From positions 186,001-250,000 of the forward strand of contig NZ_PVEN01000001.1 of the NCBI RefSeq assembly GCF_002973525.1: a stretch of DNA of 64,000 bases, read 5' to 3'. Each line of letters begins with the position of its first letter. Position 1 is the stretch's first letter. Shown here piece by piece: positions 62,221 through 64,000 of the stretch. This DNA is from Paraburkholderia sp. BL21I4N1 (GTDB lineage: Bacteria; Pseudomonadota; Gammaproteobacteria; Burkholderiales; Burkholderiaceae). The notes below the pieces were generated by a model. It saw only the letters and a program-made list of their open reading frames with translations, made no database searches and was not told where the DNA came from. The position numbers were made by a program, and so were the translations under genes.

Positions 62221-63759
62221 GTGCGACGGGCAGAACAGATTGACCTTGCATTAGCGCCGAGACCTGAAGGCATGTCGCTGCAGCGCTGGCTTTATGACGA
62301 GTTGCGCACCGCGATCCTGAGCGGTCGCTTGCCGCCGGGCGCGCGGTTGCCCTCCACGCGCGATCTCGCGGCGCGCTTCGACCTGTCGCGCGGAACCGTG
62401 CTGGGCGTGTTCGCGCAACTCGACGCGGAAGGGTATCTGGCGGGCGCGGTAGGGCGCGGCAGTTTCGTCGCGGCTGAGTTGCCGGATCGGCGCATCGACA
62501 GTGGTGATCGCGCCGCGGCGACGTCGATCAAGAAGCGCGATGGCCGCTCGTCGGTCCGTGAAAGCGCACGAAAAAATCCCGGCGAGAGCGATCCGCAGCG
62601 ACCCGTCGTCGCGCTCTCCCGCCGCGGCCGCCTGCTCGCCCGCAGCGCATTTCAACTGAGCGGCCGCTCGATCCCGGCGCGGGCTTTCCGGGCGAGCCAG
62701 CCGGATCTCGACGCGTTTCCGTTCGACCTGTGGGCGCGTATTGCGGCCAAACGCGCCCGCCGCACGCAACGCGATCTGTTGGGCGATGGCGAAGCGCAAG
62801 GGTATCGGCCGCTGCGCGAAGCGATTGCCGCTTATGTGGGTATGTCGCGTGGTATCGCGTGTTCGGCGGATCACGTTGTGATGCTTGGCAGCGTTCAGCA
62901 GGCGATCGATCTGGCTGCGCGTCTGCTGCTCGATCCGGGCGACGCCGCGTGGATCGAGGATCCCGGCTACGTTGGCGCGCGCTTCGTGCTCGAGGCTGCG
63001 GGCGCGCGCGTGGTCGGCGTGCCGGTCGACCCGGGCGGCGTCGATGTGGAATGGGCGCGCCGGCATGCGCCCGACGCGCGCCTCGCGTTTGTGACGGCCG
63101 GTCGGCAAGCGCCGCTCGGACCACCGCTCGCGCTCGAACGCCGGTTGTCGTTGCTCGAATGGGCGCGTGAGCGCGGTGCTGTCATCATCGAAGACGACTA
63201 CGACAGCGAGTACCGTTTCGCGGGCAATCCGCTCGCCGCGTTGAAGAGCCTCGACGACGACGGCCACGTGATCTACTGCGGCACCTTCAGCAAGCTGCTG
63301 TTTCCCGCGCTGCGGACCGCGTATGCGATCGTGCCCGAGCGTCTCGTCGAGCCCTTCGTGGCCGCGTTGTCGTTGACGGCGCGGCACGTTCCGCTGGATC
63401 AGCAATCGGTGCTGCACGAGTTCATCGCCGAGGGCCATTTTGGCCGGCATATCCGGCGTATGCGTGTGCTTTACGGTGAACGTGCCGAAGCGTTGACGGC
63501 TAGCGTGGTGCAGCATCTTGCCGGCTTGCTGGAGATGCCGCCGATCATCGCGGGACTCGACGCGCCGGCCTTCTTGCCGCGCGGCACCGACGACAACGAA
63601 GTCGTGCGCCGCGCGGCGCTCGAAGGCATCGAAACGCGGGCGCTGTCGCGCCACGCGGTCGACCGACCGGCGCCGGCGGGGCTGGTGCTTGGATTTGCGT
63701 CGGTCGGTGTCGACGATATTGCGTCGGGGGTGATCGCCTTAGCGCGCGCATTGTCGTGA
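62221..63759 (+). CDS. MocR/PdxR-family regulator (GntR HTH plus aminotransferase domain)
   Basis: A 512-residue two-domain regulator. The GntR winged helix is LQRWLYDELRTAILSGRLPPGARLPSTRDLAARFDLSRGTVLGVFAQLDAEGYL, and an aminotransferase class I-like domain follows from about residue 160 (PFDLWARIAAKRARRTQRDLLGDGEAQGYRPLREAIAAY; DPGYVGARFVLEAAGARVVGVPVD; YCGTFSKLLFPALRTAYAIVP with the PLP lysine). GTG 62221 is preferred, with AGGAAA upstream; a TTG at 62206 is an alternative. Such proteins sense vitamin B6 or amine ligands. The diverging epimerase-cupin pair is its likely target. Confidence 0.88.
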   Translation: MRRAEQIDLALAPRPEGMSLQRWLYDELRTAILSGRLPPGARLPSTRDLAARFDLSRGTVLGVFAQLDAEGYLAGAVGRGSFVAAELPDRRIDSGDRAAATSIKKRDGRSSVRESARKNPGESDPQRPVVALSRRGRLLARSAFQLSGRSIPARAFRASQPDLDAFPFDLWARIAAKRARRTQRDLLGDGEAQGYRPLREAIAAYVGMSRGIACSADHVVMLGSVQQAIDLAARLLLDPGDAAWIEDPGYVGARFVLEAAGARVVGVPVDPGGVDVEWARRHAPDARLAFVTAGRQAPLGPPLALERRLSLLEWARERGAVIIEDDYDSEYRFAGNPLAALKSLDDDGHVIYCGTFSKLLFPALRTAYAIVPERLVEPFVAALSLTARHVPLDQQSVLHEFIAEGHFGRHIRRMRVLYGERAEALTASVVQHLAGLLEMPPIIAGLDAPAFLPRGTDDNEVVRRAALEGIETRALSRHAVDRPAPAGLVLGFASVGVDDIASGVIALARALS

Positions 63760-63807
63760 TGCAGACCCGCGCAGAACCACGCCGCCGGCAGTTAGGGCCG
63801 CCAGGCC

Positions 63808-64000
63808 TTATTCATCACGATGATCCATGACGACGCATTCGAGATTGCCGGCATGGGCCGCGGCTGCCATCGCCTCAGGCAACGCGTTCAACGGATAAAC
63901 GAGCGGCCGTAGCGGCGCGACGTCGAGCAGTCCGCCGCGGATCAGGTCCAGCAGACGCCGGTAGGCATCGCGCGGATACATGAACTGGCCGAGGATCTCC
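63808..64000 (-). CDS. Medium-chain (zinc-type) alcohol dehydrogenase, C-terminal part only
   Basis: The window holds the last 63 codons on the minus strand, from the right edge to the stop complementary to 63808-63810. The translation reads EILGQFMYPRDAYRRLLDLIRGGLLDVAPL and ends LNALPEAMAAAAHAGNLECVVMDHRDE, matching the C-terminal segment of zinc-containing alcohol dehydrogenase-like proteins. Cofactor and substrate cannot be judged because the catalytic and nucleotide-binding parts lie outside the window. It converges with the MocR gene. Confidence 0.75.
   Translation of the reverse strand, partial: EILGQFMYPRDAYRRLLDLIRGGLLDVAPLRPLVYPLNALPEAMAAAAHAGNLECVVMDHRDE

Noticed and set aside
1..64000. 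CRISPR arrays, tRNA/rRNA genes, insertion sequences or phage genes
   Set aside because: Read on both strands; no regularly spaced repeats, transposase or integrase motifs, or RNA-gene signatures were recognised.

Overview
The window is a GC-rich bacterial chromosome segment whose gene families, codon usage and intergenic style fit a Burkholderiaceae genome, most likely Paraburkholderia, Caballeronia or Burkholderia. That assignment is inference from gene content; no rRNA or tRNA marker is present. The density of regulators, efflux pumps, transporters and catabolic genes suggests an accessory or secondary-replicon region rather than core housekeeping DNA.

Layout. (1) 1-10202: one tightly packed plus-strand cluster that enters from the left edge: acyl carrier protein, beta-ketoacyl-ACP synthase, acyl-CoA oxidase-like flavoprotein, hotdog thioesterase, FAH-family hydrolase, GlcD-type FAD oxidase, FabG-like reductase, LLM flavin monooxygenase, GST and a membrane acyl desaturase, closed by two tandem hairpins. 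It looks like an unassigned lipid-derived biosynthetic cluster. (2) 10293-12544: a stand-alone leuB with a LysR gene upstream. (3) 12545-13550: AT-richer gene-free DNA. (4) 13551-20245: an amino-acid (probably D-amino-acid) utilisation module: YheO/DauR-like regulator, AspA/AstE-like desuccinylase, ornithine cyclodeaminase homologue, periplasmic binding protein, DadA-like dehydrogenase and a frameshifted aminotransferase. A near-perfect 23-bp palindrome sits in the divergent promoter. (5) 20899-25801: MarR-controlled OMF/EmrA/EmrB tripartite pump with matching palindromes before marR, the OMF gene and emrB. (6) 25815-28914: ArsR, GlxA-type AraC regulator, mug and LysR. (7) 29198-34194: ABM-domain protein followed by a second tripartite pump. 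(8) 34407-36746: SulP transporter and an SDR. (9) 36753-43677: LysR, rbsBAC, ribokinase and a lipoprotein nucleoside hydrolase, which together would hydrolyse nucleosides outside the cytoplasm, import ribose and phosphorylate it. (10) 43803-47210: frameshifted alpha/beta hydrolase, orphan small gene, Fur-family regulator, periplasmic protein and DUF347 membrane protein, with two PmrA-like direct-repeat boxes. (11) 47488-50998: TetR, VOC protein, SDR, and an ECF sigma - small membrane protein - ferredoxin operon. (12) 51411-64000: GGDEF/EAL protein, PqiB-like MCE protein with DUF3313 lipoprotein, TetR, small orphan genes, Tat-exported purple-acid-phosphatase-like enzyme, glycine-zipper protein, nucleoside deoxyribosyltransferase, cupin/epimerase pair divergent from a MocR regulator, and the C-terminus of an alcohol dehydrogenase running off the right edge.

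No CRISPR array, intact insertion sequence, phage gene, tRNA or rRNA was seen. Two genes (aminotransferase at about 19230, hydrolase at about 43930) each carry a net one-base deletion that separates a recognisable N-terminus from the rest of the protein. They are either young pseudogenes or sequence errors.
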